This document shows, piece by piece, positions 36,601 to 45,402 of a stretch of DNA of 64,000 nucleotides. The notes below the pieces were generated by a model that worked only from the letters and a program-made list of their open reading frames with translations, did not search any database and was not told where the DNA came from. The position numbers and the translations under genes were made by a program. Origin of the DNA: Candidatus Nitrospira nitrosa (lineage in GTDB: Bacteria; Nitrospirota; Nitrospiria; Nitrospirales; Nitrospiraceae). Every line of letters starts with the position of its first letter. Within the stretch, counting starts at the first letter, position 1. The stretch is from assembly GCF_001458735.1 (NCBI RefSeq), contig NZ_CZQA01000001.1:1054001-1118000 (forward strand), read 5' to 3'.

Positions 36601-36796
36601 CCCGGTGCTTATGACCGCTGCCGCGATGATTTTCGGTATGCTCCCAATGGCTATGGCTAATTCTCAGAACGCACCGCTGGGTCGAGCCGTCATGGGCGGC
36701 TTAACAGTTGCAACTCTGTTCACCCTGTTTTTCGTGCCCTGCATCTACGCCATCATTTATCACCGTCGAACGGTTCTCCAAAAGGAGCATGCCTAA
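33641..36796 (+). CDS. RND efflux transporter, inner-membrane permease
   Basis: 1051 residues, normal for RND pumps. Twelve membrane helices in two halves, each preceded by a large periplasmic loop. The helix-4 signature GGLALAVGILVDNAAVMIEN carries the proton-relay Asp, with Asn where many HAE pumps have a second Asp. The N terminus (ALKKPYTFVVLAILIVVFG) and VFPNIQMPVSSVVW block are typical. Substrate cannot be told from sequence. It is the first gene of a permease-adaptor-outer-membrane-channel operon, an order with the permease leading. Upstream palindromes and a sigma54-like promoter suggest activated expression. Confidence 0.92.
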   Translation: MNKLVQIALKKPYTFVVLAILIVVFGVMTVIHAPTDVFPNIQMPVSSVVWLYDGLMPQETEGRVTRVFEQMLTQTVEGIKTIVSTSYFGHSIINIFLQDGVDLAGSEADIVGISQTSVKALPPDVAAPMVMRLFPSQVPVAVLQVESEVETPAELYNLCVMRIRPMLVTIPGAILPHPYGGQDMQVMINVDQDKLRARHLTTEDVHQAIEKQNLVLPGGDMKIKETDWLVLTNASPLKIEEFDDIPIKREGNSFIHLRDVATVRLAGRVQTNSVLVDGKQAVIVVVMKSSEASTIDIVDGIRKMIPRIQEVVPADVKVSLLSDSSVFVRDAIADVVHEMVIAAALVGFIVLLMLGSWRPTVIVLTSIPLSILSSIICLHLLEQSINIMTLGGLALAVGILVDNAAVMIENIDTHLAMGKPLEEAIIDAANQIILPTFVATLAISIVWVPLFHLTGIAGWIFPAMAEAVVFAMLASFILTYTLVPTMAKYVLKAHHASGPGGGVFARFQHGFQEAFERFRDRYTVLLEQAVAHRVGFVAISVAVSLVSLVLFAFEGQEFFPQIKGGLLQMHMRAPLGLRIEAAGRVASLVSNDIREMLPGNVDAVVSNCGLPVGAHNLAFIPTPTIGTQDCDLTITLKDEKSPVWDIRNTLRKGLSERYPGTEFTFQPADLSDKILNFGSLAPIDLQINGPDLYANYEYAQKLAGKFRQIPGAADVYIYQTMFQPTILVEGDRRFALGLNLNQRDFGFNMLLATAGSQQIDQKYWLDRSTQQSYRLNVYTPQPQLASIGDLQTIPVAPEEREASDGGEAKLHLLGNVTKLSLIGTPGVVTHRNLLPMIDVLVSAEGRDLGGVLEDVKHIAESMKAELPRGAEVEVHGQAEVMHDAFVELGGGLLIAIVLVYLLIVVNFQSWLDPFIIVTALVGAFAGIAWSLFVTHTYISVPALTGAIMTMGTATANSILLVSYARERLAVHGDALRAAVEAGKGRIRPVLMTAAAMIFGMLPMAMANSQNAPLGRAVMGGLTVATLFTLFFVPCIYAIIYHRRTVLQKEHA

Positions 36797-36797
36797 T

Positions 36798-38000
36798 ATG
36801 AATAAGCTAGGTGGAAAAGTCCTTCTCATACTTGTCATCGTTGGGTTTCTTGCCATCCTATTTTACCGTATCAATGAGGGCCAGCACGAAGCGGTTGCTC
36901 TACAGAAGAGCGCGGTGGAAACCGGCATTACCCCAGTGGCCCTCACCCGGGCCAAGGTGGTAGACCCAAGCGAGTCGATTACGCTTCCCGGAAATATCGT
37001 GGGTTGGTACGAAGCGCCTATCTACGCGCGTGTCGAAGGCTATGTGCAGGCTTGGCACAAGGACTATGGAGACATCGTCAAGAAAGGCGATGTGCTTGCC
37101 GAAATCACCACGCCGGATCTCGATGCCGAGTATAGACAGGCACATGCTGATCTCGAATCCGAGCGTGCGAGAAATGCCTTGGCTCAACTGACCGCCCAAC
37201 GCTACGTCGCGATGCGAGAACACCAGGCGCTCTCTGAACAAGCCATCTCTGTCCAGCTTGCCGAGGCCCAGGCGGCGGCTGCGAAGGTCAAGGCCGCCGA
37301 ACAAAAGGTGAAGAACATCGAGGCCTTCATCGGCTTTAAAAAGATCACGGCCCCGTTCGACGGAGTCGTCACTCAACGAAACATCAATGTCGGTGACCTG
37401 GTGAGTAAGGAGGGGAATCTCAGCGGAACCGATTCCAAGAATAACCTTTTTACTGTAGCCGAGGTAGATAAGCTCCGTCTCTTTGTGAACGTGCCGGAGA
37501 CCTTCGGGCCTTTCCTCGCCTCTGGCTTGACGGCCAACGTGACGGTTCCCCAACTTCCCAGTCGTCATTTTAATTTCAAGTTTCTCACCGTCGCGAAGGG
37601 GTTTGATGTGAACACCCGCACGGCGGTGACGGTCTTCACCATCGACAATAAGGATCGGGCCCTCTGGCCAGGTTCCTATGCCAGCGTTCACCTCACCGCC
37701 CCGGTTGACAGAAAAGTCATGACCATACCGACGAGTGCACTAGTGTTCCAAGAACACGGGACCCAAGTGGCTGTGGTGGTAGACGAGGACCGTCTCCATT
37801 TCCAACCAATTACGGTTGCCAAGATCTATGACAATTTCATCGAAGTGTCCGAAGGGCTCAGCGTGAGCGATCGGATCGTCAACAACCCCAGTGCAGCATT
37901 GCTCGAAGGTGACAAGGTACGGGTCGTCACTCCGGTAGCCGGCTATGATGTCGTGGGTACCCAAGCCAAGGCACCGGAGCCGACGGACTCAAAACACTGA
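36798..38000 (+). CDS. RND efflux periplasmic adaptor (membrane fusion protein)
   Basis: 400 residues from ATG 36798, chosen over ATG 36789 because AAGGAG is then well spaced. An N-terminal membrane anchor (VLLILVIVGFLAILFY) is followed by the HlyD/AcrA-type lipoyl half-motif GYVQAWHKDYGDIVKKGDVLAEI, a helical hairpin rich in Ala/Glu (residues about 110-180) and the second lipoyl half ITAPFDGVVTQRNINVGDLV (in pieces). A beta-barrel domain closes it. It bridges the permease to the outer-membrane channel. Confidence 0.92.
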   Translation: MNKLGGKVLLILVIVGFLAILFYRINEGQHEAVALQKSAVETGITPVALTRAKVVDPSESITLPGNIVGWYEAPIYARVEGYVQAWHKDYGDIVKKGDVLAEITTPDLDAEYRQAHADLESERARNALAQLTAQRYVAMREHQALSEQAISVQLAEAQAAAAKVKAAEQKVKNIEAFIGFKKITAPFDGVVTQRNINVGDLVSKEGNLSGTDSKNNLFTVAEVDKLRLFVNVPETFGPFLASGLTANVTVPQLPSRHFNFKFLTVAKGFDVNTRTAVTVFTIDNKDRALWPGSYASVHLTAPVDRKVMTIPTSALVFQEHGTQVAVVVDEDRLHFQPITVAKIYDNFIEVSEGLSVSDRIVNNPSAALLEGDKVRVVTPVAGYDVVGTQAKAPEPTDSKH

Positions 38001-38028
38001 CCCTCAACAACATAACGGCAGTTATCTT

Positions 38029-39681
38029 ATGAAAAATCAAAGTTATCGCCATCCGTTTGCCAACGAACAGACCCTGACGCGCGTAGTTCTTTCTTGGTTT
38101 GGGAGCAGTACTGTCCTGCTGGCGATCTTGAGTCTGCCAGCCTGTGGCTGGTTTCCGGCCGTCAACCTTGCGCCGAAGTATGAGCCGCCTCAATACGTCG
38201 TTCCGGATTCTTGGCAGGGGGCGAGTCCCTTTGTCGTAGCCAAACCGTCCGATGAAGCACTTCGTCCGGATTGGTGGAAACTGTACGACGATCCGGTGCT
38301 CGATCGGCTCATTGACCAGGCCCTGGCGGCCAACCCTGATCTGCAGGCAGCCGCCGAACGGTTTGTCCAAGCTCGGGATATTATGATGGCGGCGAGGTCC
38401 GAGTATTTCCCACGGCTCGGCCTTGAGATGGGGGCTTCTCACAATAGGCAATCGTTCGATCGGTTATTCCGTCCAGAGAACAGTCCACTTCAATCCAGCA
38501 CCGTGGAACCAGGAGGCATCGCGTCCTGGGAACCTGATTTTTGGTCGCGCCTCCGGAATGCCGCTCAGGCAGAGATCTACCGCGCAGAAGAGCGCGCGGC
38601 GGAATATGGCCTTGCTAGGCTCAGTCTGCAGGCCGAGATAGCGGCAAATTACTTTACGGTCCGTGGCTTCGATGCACAGACGGCAATTTACAAGCAGTCC
38701 ATTGATCTCTATAAAGACACGCTCAATGTCGTCAAGACCCAGTTTGCCGGCAAGATTGCCTCGGCACTTGATGTGGCTCGTGTCGAGTCATTGCTCTACG
38801 GAACAGAGTCGCGATTGGCGAGAATCGAAGGCCAACGCCAAATCGCCGAACAAGCCATCGCCGTTTTGATCAACTTGACGCCGGATAGCTTCAAGCTCGA
38901 ACCATTGGATGAACTTCGAGTTGCCAAATTCGGCATACCCACCACGCTCCCAGCTACCTTGCTGGAGCGCCGGCCGGATGTAGCCATGATGGAGCGGCGC
39001 ATGGCGGAAGCGAACCGCGTCATTGGGATTGCGAGAGCGGCTTTTTTCCCAAATGTTTCGTTCAGGCTCAGCGGGGGATTTGAAGAGAAGGGCCTAGACC
39101 TCATTAAAATTGCCAACAGTTTCTGGTCATATGGGGCGGCCTTTGAGTTGCCACTATTCCAGAGTGGGTATCGTCGAGCCCAATTGCAACAGTCTTGGTC
39201 TGCCTATCGTGAAACAGAAGATCTGTACCGCATGACCGTCCTAAAGGCCTTTCGGGAGGTTGCGAACAACTTGACTATGACGAACCGATTAACGGTGGCA
39301 GCAGATCGGCAAGATGCAGCCGTCGGGGCGAATTTCAAAACGCAAAATCTTACGATGCAGCTCTATCGTGGCGGCTTGGCCAACAGTTTAGAAGTGATTT
39401 ATGCCCAGCTTGCCACGCTGGAGGCTCGTATCAGCTCGGTTGAGGTTAAAACGGAACTGCTGAAGTCATCCGTTGAGCTCGTCCGTGCGTTTGGCGGCGG
39501 ATGGAATCGAAATCAATTACCGACTGATGACCAGATTCAGCCGTTTGGCCTGCTCCAATACTCCGACCTCGATAAGCCCAATCCAGTGGGGGGGATCGAC
39601 GTCAATGTTGGTGAAGCGGCGAAGCCCTACAACGATCTGACAGCTCCCAAGGCTCCGACGACATCCGGGAGCAAGCCGTGA
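38029..39681 (+). CDS. RND efflux outer-membrane channel (NodT/OprM family)
   Basis: 550 residues from ATG 38029. A signal region ends with LSLPAC, a plausible lipobox. The mature start NLAPKYEPPQYVVPDSW matches the NodT/OprM family start (P-Y-x-P-P-x2-P-x-W type), and two OEP repeats of long helices follow (about 90-280 and 300-500). The protein forms the exit duct of the pump. A Pro-rich, charged C-terminal tail of about 45 residues after the second repeat is longer than usual. Third gene of the operon; gap of 28 nt after the adaptor gene. Confidence 0.92.
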   Translation: MKNQSYRHPFANEQTLTRVVLSWFGSSTVLLAILSLPACGWFPAVNLAPKYEPPQYVVPDSWQGASPFVVAKPSDEALRPDWWKLYDDPVLDRLIDQALAANPDLQAAAERFVQARDIMMAARSEYFPRLGLEMGASHNRQSFDRLFRPENSPLQSSTVEPGGIASWEPDFWSRLRNAAQAEIYRAEERAAEYGLARLSLQAEIAANYFTVRGFDAQTAIYKQSIDLYKDTLNVVKTQFAGKIASALDVARVESLLYGTESRLARIEGQRQIAEQAIAVLINLTPDSFKLEPLDELRVAKFGIPTTLPATLLERRPDVAMMERRMAEANRVIGIARAAFFPNVSFRLSGGFEEKGLDLIKIANSFWSYGAAFELPLFQSGYRRAQLQQSWSAYRETEDLYRMTVLKAFREVANNLTMTNRLTVAADRQDAAVGANFKTQNLTMQLYRGGLANSLEVIYAQLATLEARISSVEVKTELLKSSVELVRAFGGGWNRNQLPTDDQIQPFGLLQYSDLDKPNPVGGIDVNVGEAAKPYNDLTAPKAPTTSGSKP

Positions 39682-39773
39682 ATGCACTATCGTGTTATGT
39701 GATAACTGGTGGCCTGGTCATGAGGCCGAGATTCGGAAAGGGGACTATTTCACACCCGGACAAAGCTGTGGTG

Positions 39774-39802
39774 CACGTATGTCGCAGGCAACCACATACG
39801 TG
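39774..39802 (+). promoter_or_regulatory. Perfect 9-bp inverted repeat before the DUF3365 gene
   Basis: CACGTATGT (39774-39782) and ACATACGTG (39794-39802) are perfectly inverted around 11 nt, ending 22 bp before the start codon. It could be an operator or a leader hairpin covering the ribosome site; there is no T-run. Confidence 0.45.
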
Positions 39803-39824
39803 AAGTCTGGGAGAAACGAGTAAC

Positions 39825-40412
39825 ATGACGAAGATGAAATGGCTTGTGGGGCTTGTCGTGATCCCGCTTATTGTCCCGTCTTGGTTTCCGATGCAGGGAT
39901 GGGCGGCGGACATACGTGGTTTGTCTCCGGAAGTGGTTGCAGACTATATTCATGCAGTTGTGGAAAGCCATCGGGCGTTCTACACGGCTCATGTCGTGGC
40001 CTCCCTGGAGGAGCAGGACGCAGCCAAGGCAAGTGGTGAATGGCGCGATCAGAAAAAAGCCATCCCATTGCCTGTTCAGATCGTGAATGAGACCAGCCAA
40101 ATGTTCACGACTCAATCCACGGGACTTCGATACCAATTGATCAGTCTGTGGCCGATTAATCGGAAAAATAGTCCCCGTGACCAGATCGATAAGACCAGTC
40201 TGGAAACCGTCAGGGCCAAACCAGAACGTCCGGTTACACGTACCGTCAAGATCGATGGTCAGTCATATTTTCGCGCCATTTATGCCGATATCGCGCTCAG
40301 TCCAACCTGTGTGGCCTGTCATAACAGCCATCCGGATAGTCCGAAAAAGGATTACCAAATTGGTGACGTGATGGGTGGCTTAGTCATCGAGTTTCCAGTG
40401 GGCAGTCGGTAA
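39825..40412 (+). CDS. DUF3365 (Tll0287-like) c-type heme protein, periplasmic
   Basis: 195 residues. Signal peptide of about 27 residues (VVIPLIVPSWFPMQGWAA). One c-type heme motif CVACH at residues 162-166 is preceded by the family's sensor-like fold: SLWPINRKNSPRD and SYFRAIYADIALSPTC. DUF3365/Tll0287 proteins bind heme in a PAS-like pocket and are thought to sense redox or gas ligands. It follows the RND operon on the same strand after about 140 bp, with its own inverted repeat. In a nitrite oxidiser it could sense oxygen, NO or redox state; that is inference. Confidence 0.85.
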   Translation: MTKMKWLVGLVVIPLIVPSWFPMQGWAADIRGLSPEVVADYIHAVVESHRAFYTAHVVASLEEQDAAKASGEWRDQKKAIPLPVQIVNETSQMFTTQSTGLRYQLISLWPINRKNSPRDQIDKTSLETVRAKPERPVTRTVKIDGQSYFRAIYADIALSPTCVACHNSHPDSPKKDYQIGDVMGGLVIEFPVGSR

Positions 40413-41192
40413 ATCACCCTGGAGAATCCTGGCGGGGGTGCCGCATTGTCGGTTTTCAAGTGAACCAAGCCTGCGATACCCTCCGCTAATTCGATCCCCT
40501 TGAACAAGTGAGGGTTCGAATTCCAGTAATCAGATCCAATGACTCGGTCATGGCATCATGGTGTATCCAAGAATCCTCAGTAGTCCGCGTGTCCCCTAAG
40601 CGAGTTTGCATTATATATTGATGAATGATGTGCGGAGTGCCTCCCTATTTTTGTTTGAAATGCGTCGTGCGTCAATGGCAATTTGATCTCAACGACAAAA
40701 TCGGGATTCGTCATCTGCTGATCGTTACCAGATTTAGATATGAATGCAGGTTAGAACATTGGCAGGCAAACGAACGTTGAATAATCACCGACCAGCAGCC
40801 CACCGTTTGTCACATCGGCAGTAGATGTAGCGTTCCCTCCACGAAGGAACAGAGATCTCACTGATACGCTAGAGATCACGACGAGCCGTACCCGACACCA
40901 GGTAGTTCGGGGCCGAGGCCTAACCGACCACCCTGGTGAAGAAGCCATTCATCCATTTGGCAAATAAGCACGGGGGCTGGCTGACACTAGGGGCGCTTCT
41001 GAGTTGATACGCGCCTAATGAAGTTTGTTAGGGTGTGGTAAAGCCAGCAGAGTGGCCGGGAGCACAACCACTTCGCTCATTGCCGATCTAGGCTGTCTGG
41101 CGGCAAGGCCATTAACCCGATCAGCCCAGTAATGCCTCCACGGGAATACCGGCGAGCGGAAAGTTACCATCAGAGATCAATCCCCATGGGCA
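40413..41192. other. Intergenic region, nothing recognised
   Basis: About 780 bp between convergent genes. No open frame with a ribosome site and natural composition was seen, and no repeat or clear terminator. Confidence 0.5.
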
Positions 41193-41498
41193 TCAAATCA
41201 CTTCCCGACAAGGAAAGGAAAACAGTTTGAAGGGGATCGGTCGCCCTTGTGTATTCTGTAGCCGCTCTGCGTGAAACGTCTTCAAGTCGCTGATGGTTTG
41301 GTCAACTTGCGTATCTGGGAGTACGGCAAAGATGATGGAGTTTCTTCCGGGATAGAAGAATGACCCGACTACATTTCCGGTCTCTCCTTTTCCCGTAGCA
41401 TTCTCGATAACAGTATAATGATCAATACCACTTTTACGCATCATTTCTTCGAGATCACCCGTCATTGATGAACGATACACGATTAATAGTGCAACCAT
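41193..41498 (-). CDS. PII-like small regulatory protein
   Basis: 101 residues. The pattern VALLIVYRSS ... SGIDHYTVIENATGKGETGNVV ... SIIFAVLPDTQVDQTISDLKTF follows the beta-alpha-beta-beta-alpha-beta order of PII-like trimeric proteins, including a Gly-Lys-Gly turn after the second strand. The long uridylylated T-loop of GlnB is missing. It is similar in layout to the PII-like protein at 50180-50524. AAGGA precedes the ATG. It lies downstream of a lipoprotein gene on the same strand and may share its promoter. The ligand and target are unknown. Confidence 0.6.
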   Translation of the reverse strand: MVALLIVYRSSMTGDLEEMMRKSGIDHYTVIENATGKGETGNVVGSFFYPGRNSIIFAVLPDTQVDQTISDLKTFHAERLQNTQGRPIPFKLFSFPCREVI

Positions 41499-41685
41499 AA
41501 ATAGTCCTTATCCTCTAGAAAGTGAATTCCGTTATGATTTGCTCCAATCAATAGGCCAACCTCGCCGTGAAATCTGAAGCAATTGGAAATTTAGATTCAG
41601 ACACACCCAGGGCACCACACCTCTTTTCATCATATCTGTACGCTCATCAACGCGAGAACGGAGCTTGCTGAAATCCTACATTCCA

Positions 41686-42354
41686 TTATGGTGGTGAGGT
41701 CAATTCCGTTCCTTGCGTTCTAAACGTTAATAACAACGGGCTCGTTGTGGATGAACTCAGCTCCGTCACCATTGGATGCACTAGTCGATCACTCACGAAG
41801 GTTTGAAGATCGTTCTCGGCAAGGGCGTGCTGATCAATGACATGGCGAACAATGGATCCATCAAAGAAGCCCGCTTTCGTACGGAGTTCCCACATCCCAA
41901 GGTAAGTACAGGCTTGCGAACTGACAGTAAACGTCGCTGGTAACGCTGCTTGCCAGATCCCCAATGCCGTATCGAAGCTCAACGCTGTGAGCTCGTAAGA
42001 ACCGGTTGGCAATTTCACCGCGAAGGGTCCGTCCTTGGGGAGAGAATCGATTACGAATTCCTTTCCCGACTTCTGATCCTTCAGTCGCCACTGCATGTGG
42101 AATGAAGTACGAAACAGTTGCCTTGGAGACGTGAACGCGTCGCCATTACTGTCGGTGATGTGGATACGGCCAAGTACCAAACCCTCGTCAGGTCTTAGTG
42201 AATCGTTCGTCCCCGGCGTCATCGGTGTGAGCACAGCCGCACAACCCAGCACGACATTCAACATGAGAAATAGGGGAACCAACGCAATCCCACCTATGCA
42301 ACTCGCTTGTGTTCTTCGGTCTCTCCGTTCTGTCCTAGTCGCCAGGCGTAACAT
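41686..42354 (-). CDS. Lipoprotein, unknown function
   Basis: 222 residues. A long basic N terminus and hydrophobic stretch lead to a lipobox LNVVLGC near residue 38. The mature part is beta-rich: LVLGRIHITDSNGD, then KLPTGSYELTALSFDTALGIWQA, a pattern resembling small carboxypeptidase-regulatory-like or surface beta-sandwich domains. The family is not recognised. The upstream region has a good sigma54-like promoter and a GTGCG palindrome, and the PII-like gene follows 187 bp downstream. Confidence 0.65.
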   Translation of the reverse strand: MLRLATRTERRDRRTQASCIGGIALVPLFLMLNVVLGCAAVLTPMTPGTNDSLRPDEGLVLGRIHITDSNGDAFTSPRQLFRTSFHMQWRLKDQKSGKEFVIDSLPKDGPFAVKLPTGSYELTALSFDTALGIWQAALPATFTVSSQACTYLGMWELRTKAGFFDGSIVRHVIDQHALAENDLQTFVSDRLVHPMVTELSSSTTSPLLLTFRTQGTELTSPP

Positions 42355-42490
42355 GATAAACCCTCTCTTTCCTCAGAAAATCGTTGCTACAGTACAGACG
42401 AATTTCTGTTCGAGGGATCGTCCGCCACGGGAGGTCGGACGACCAGTTGCTTTTATTTTCTCTCGAGAGCCCCGGTATTGACTGAGAGGG

Positions 42491-42506
42491 AGCAAGAAGT
42501 GAGCCG
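42491..42506 (-). promoter_or_regulatory. Candidate sigma54 promoter of the 41686-42354 lipoprotein
   Basis: On the minus strand CGGCTCA at -24 and TTGCT at -12, with exact GG-N10-GC spacing (plus-strand CC 42504-42505, GC 42492-42493). Predicted start near 42480, leader about 125 nt. Confidence 0.5.
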
Positions 42507-42644
42507 CTCAACCGAATAGTCTTTACGCGTCGATCATACTGATTTGAATGACAAAGGTTTGGATATATCGATGGATGATGAATCAGTATGTCCCGAATCA
42601 ATCAGTATCATTGCGTCCCAACTGTCAGGTGCACAGTGCGTTGA

Positions 42645-42658
42645 GTGCGCATGCGCTC
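42645..42658 (-). promoter_or_regulatory. GTGYR-N4-YRCAC-like site
   Basis: GTGCG-CATG-CGCTC, one mismatch from the motif, 140-153 bp upstream of the sigma54-like site on the minus strand. A GTGCG...TGCAC pair with a 5-nt spacer at 42716-42730 may be a second, irregular site. Confidence 0.4.
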
Positions 42659-42839
42659 AGTCAGATGCTTTTGTTTATTGCATTCTTGCCTCATGCGGTT
42701 AGGTTCGAGCTCCTTGTGCGCTGCCTGCACAGTAATGGCGGCATCATCGGAATGAGTGTAGAAGGAAAGGAGCTTACGGGTGATCTCAGTAGAGTTCACT
42801 CAGCATCGGCAGCAGGAAACCTGCCTGGCGTATCGAGGC

Positions 42840-43070
42840 CCTAGCGAGGGTAAATTGAGGGTGTTGCAATACAGCAACCGCAGAAATACAGCTTATTCCG
42901 ATGATAATCCTGCTGTACTCAGAGCATATTTCAATGGAACTAGGGGATTACCTTACGTGAGAAGGTAGAATACTTGAAGCCGAGCATCCTATGATGAACC
43001 GTAAAATGTATACAATTGTTATGTCTATTGAAATTGACCCAAGCAGACTCATTTGACGGGACCACATTAC
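42840..43070. other. Intergenic region, nothing recognised
   Basis: Non-coding DNA in the middle of the 1.07-kb divergent gap between the lipoprotein and sulP2 genes; its flanks carry the regulatory sites listed separately. No gene or repeat was seen here. Confidence 0.4.
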
Positions 43071-43108
43071 GAGCGTATTCGCACTCATGGCGCGGTGCGT
43101 TTTAGCAC
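43071..43108 (+). promoter_or_regulatory. Paired GTGYR-N4-YRCAC-like sites upstream of sulP2
   Basis: GAGCG-TATT-CGCAC (43071-43084) and GTGCG-TTTT-AGCAC (43095-43108) each differ from the motif by one base and start 24 bp apart. They lie 137-174 bp upstream of the sigma54-like -24 box. Confidence 0.5.
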
Positions 43109-43243
43109 ATTAATGATGCCCACGGTGTTATGGAATCCGTAAACCATCATGGTGATCATGAATTCGTCTCGGACCTTCTGAATTGAGCGCACCTAACGAT
43201 GGGATCAGGGAGGTAGTCCACTTTGAGCTGGAATAGTGGACCC

Positions 43244-43259
43244 TGGCATTACATATGCT
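43244..43259 (+). promoter_or_regulatory. Candidate sigma54 promoter of sulP2
   Basis: TGGCA at -24, exact GG-N10-GC spacing (GG 43245-43246, GC 43257-43258) and ATGCT at -12. Predicted start near 43270, leaving a leader of about 160 nt before the TTG start of sulP2. Confidence 0.55.
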
Positions 43260-43429
43260 TTTGTTAAGAAGAGAGGGAGAGGGACTGTCCTCATTCGTGG
43301 CGAGAGTGGGCTCTGGGCTGTAATTTCGGTGAAAGGAAAATCCACAAGTTCTATTACAAAATTAATGGACAGTCTCAGACGGAGTGGAGAAGCTCCAAGT
43401 GTTGCCTCATATAAGGGAGAAATAGTCCA

Positions 43430-45190
43430 TTGGAAAAGACCCTACACCCGAGAAGCGAAAAACCGCCAAACGGGATTCCTGGCCTAAAATATTGGCGCTA
43501 TGATCTTCTCGCGGGGTTACAGGTCTCGTTACTGGCCTTACCACTATCACTTGGTATCGCACTCGCTTCGGGAGCTCCACCCGTAGCAGCGATGATATCG
43601 GCCATCATTGCGGGCTTCGCCTTTCCGTTGCTCGGAGGGACGTATATCACGATTGGTGGGCCAGCGGTGGGTCTAGCGCCTGCGTCCCTGGCCGGAATAT
43701 TTATCCTAGGGCAAGGAAATGTGGACGCGGGATATCCTCTCTTTCTTGTGGCCGTCTGTCTCTCCGGAGCCATTCAGGTCCTCCTGAGTAGATTCGACAT
43801 CGGTCGCCTAGCAATGTATTTCCCGAGTTCTGTGCTGCAAGGGATGTTAATGGCTATTGGTATACTCATTATCATCCAACAAACTCCTGCTCTCCTTGGG
43901 CACTCAGGCTTTTCTTATACGAGGGACATTTCAGAAGCCCTCCATCGTCTCCCTGAACAAATCTCAGACCTTAATGTCCATGTGTCTAGTATCGGAGTCA
44001 TCGGACTCATTATTCTCTTCCTCCTCAACAGTTCCCTCTTCAATAAGTATCCGTGGGTTAGGACCCAATCCCCACTGCTGGTGGTTTTATGGGGGGTAGT
44101 GGCTGGATCGGCGATGCAGATACCTAACGAGAACCTGATCTCTGTCCCGAATGAGATCTTGACCCAAGGAGTTCAGTTTCCACAATTCGCCGCTGTGTGG
44201 GCACGGCCGGAATTATGGTTTGCTCTCTTCACAACGGTTATCATCCTGACACTGATCAATGCCACTGAGTCACTTGCGACGATTCGTGCGATCGATAAGA
44301 TTGATCCCTTCAAGAGGAGGTCGAATCCTAATGCCACTCTGTGTACGGTGGGCGTATCTACCATGCTTTCAGGGCTCGCCGGAGGACTCATGATCATCCC
44401 CGGTGGAATCAAAAGCACGGCAAACGTCTTTGCTGGGGGAAGAACGTTGTGGGCGAACGCATACTATGCCGGGTTTATGGCAATGTTCCTATGGATTGGG
44501 CCCGAACTGATCAATCGGATTCCTGTCACGGTCTTGGCCGCCTTACTCATTTTCATTGGCTGGCGACTCTGCGCTCCAATCGTCTTCTTCCGTTTGTGGG
44601 CGATCGGGAGAGAGCAGATCCTGATTGCCGGGGCTTGCGTGATAGGGACCATCGTCACATCCAACCTCTTGTTGGGCGTGCTACTCGGAGTTGCGGCGAA
44701 GATTATGCTTCTGTGTCGCGATGTGTTAGTGGGGTTGACTCTGGACCGACGATTCCGCGCCGTCCAGAACGAATCCCTCCCATCTGCCCTCATGGGTTCC
44801 ATCAAGGAACTGTTCCGTGATCCCGTCATTCGAATCGGGGATGGTCGTGCGGGGCCGGAAAGTACGCTTGTGGTGACGGAATCAGGTGGGCATATGAAAC
44901 ATCCGTATAAGATTTACCTTTCATCGGTTAGCTGCATGAACGTCATGAAGCTTGAGGAGCGACTTGAGCTTCTCTTGACACAGACGCAGGCACAACACAC
45001 GTTTCTCCTTATCTTTCGAGGGTATGTCGTCGACCATACGGCGATGGAGTATGTGCATTATTTCAGGGAGCGCTGTCGTCAGACCGGTCATAGGTGCATT
45101 ATTCTGGGTAATGAACGGTTTGTTGCCCATTCAAAACACGCACTGGCCTATCGAGTGACGCAGATGCATGACAGCATGGCGTATGTGTGA
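43430..45190 (+). CDS. SulP family anion transporter with C-terminal STAS-like domain
   Basis: 586 residues starting at TTG 43430; a stop at 43412 and GGGAG at 43415-43419 leave no better start. The membrane part (about 25-430) has the SulP core AGLQVSLLALPLSLGIALASGAPP and GGTYITIGGPAVGLAP (short pieces). The last 110 residues (VRIGDGRAGPESTLVVTE on) look like a divergent STAS domain ending in the FRERCRQTGHRCIILG strand-helix. It is a paralogue of the 27112 gene, with the extra domain. Substrate inferred as bicarbonate or another anion. The two-component genes follow on the same strand. Confidence 0.82.
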   Translation: MEKTLHPRSEKPPNGIPGLKYWRYDLLAGLQVSLLALPLSLGIALASGAPPVAAMISAIIAGFAFPLLGGTYITIGGPAVGLAPASLAGIFILGQGNVDAGYPLFLVAVCLSGAIQVLLSRFDIGRLAMYFPSSVLQGMLMAIGILIIIQQTPALLGHSGFSYTRDISEALHRLPEQISDLNVHVSSIGVIGLIILFLLNSSLFNKYPWVRTQSPLLVVLWGVVAGSAMQIPNENLISVPNEILTQGVQFPQFAAVWARPELWFALFTTVIILTLINATESLATIRAIDKIDPFKRRSNPNATLCTVGVSTMLSGLAGGLMIIPGGIKSTANVFAGGRTLWANAYYAGFMAMFLWIGPELINRIPVTVLAALLIFIGWRLCAPIVFFRLWAIGREQILIAGACVIGTIVTSNLLLGVLLGVAAKIMLLCRDVLVGLTLDRRFRAVQNESLPSALMGSIKELFRDPVIRIGDGRAGPESTLVVTESGGHMKHPYKIYLSSVSCMNVMKLEERLELLLTQTQAQHTFLLIFRGYVVDHTAMEYVHYFRERCRQTGHRCIILGNERFVAHSKHALAYRVTQMHDSMAYV

Positions 45191-45402
45191 GACGACGAGA
45201 GCGATTCTGAAATGGTTCGGGCTTAGGGCACTGGGTGGAGAACCAGCGACTCATTGGATGTCCATGCGGCTAGGGACCTGGGAATTAGCTGAGCAGAGAG
45301 ATGCCACGACCCAAACTCGAAACGCTCAGTCTTGGGAAGGAGAGAGACACGCGAGGCATTATATTCCGCCAGCGGATTACCCTGGAAAAGGAACATCACC
45401 TG

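Noticed and set aside
43236-43487. 83-aa open frame overlapping the sulP2 start
   Set aside because: Its GTG start lies before the predicted transcription start, there is no ribosome site, and the end overlaps sulP2 in another frame.
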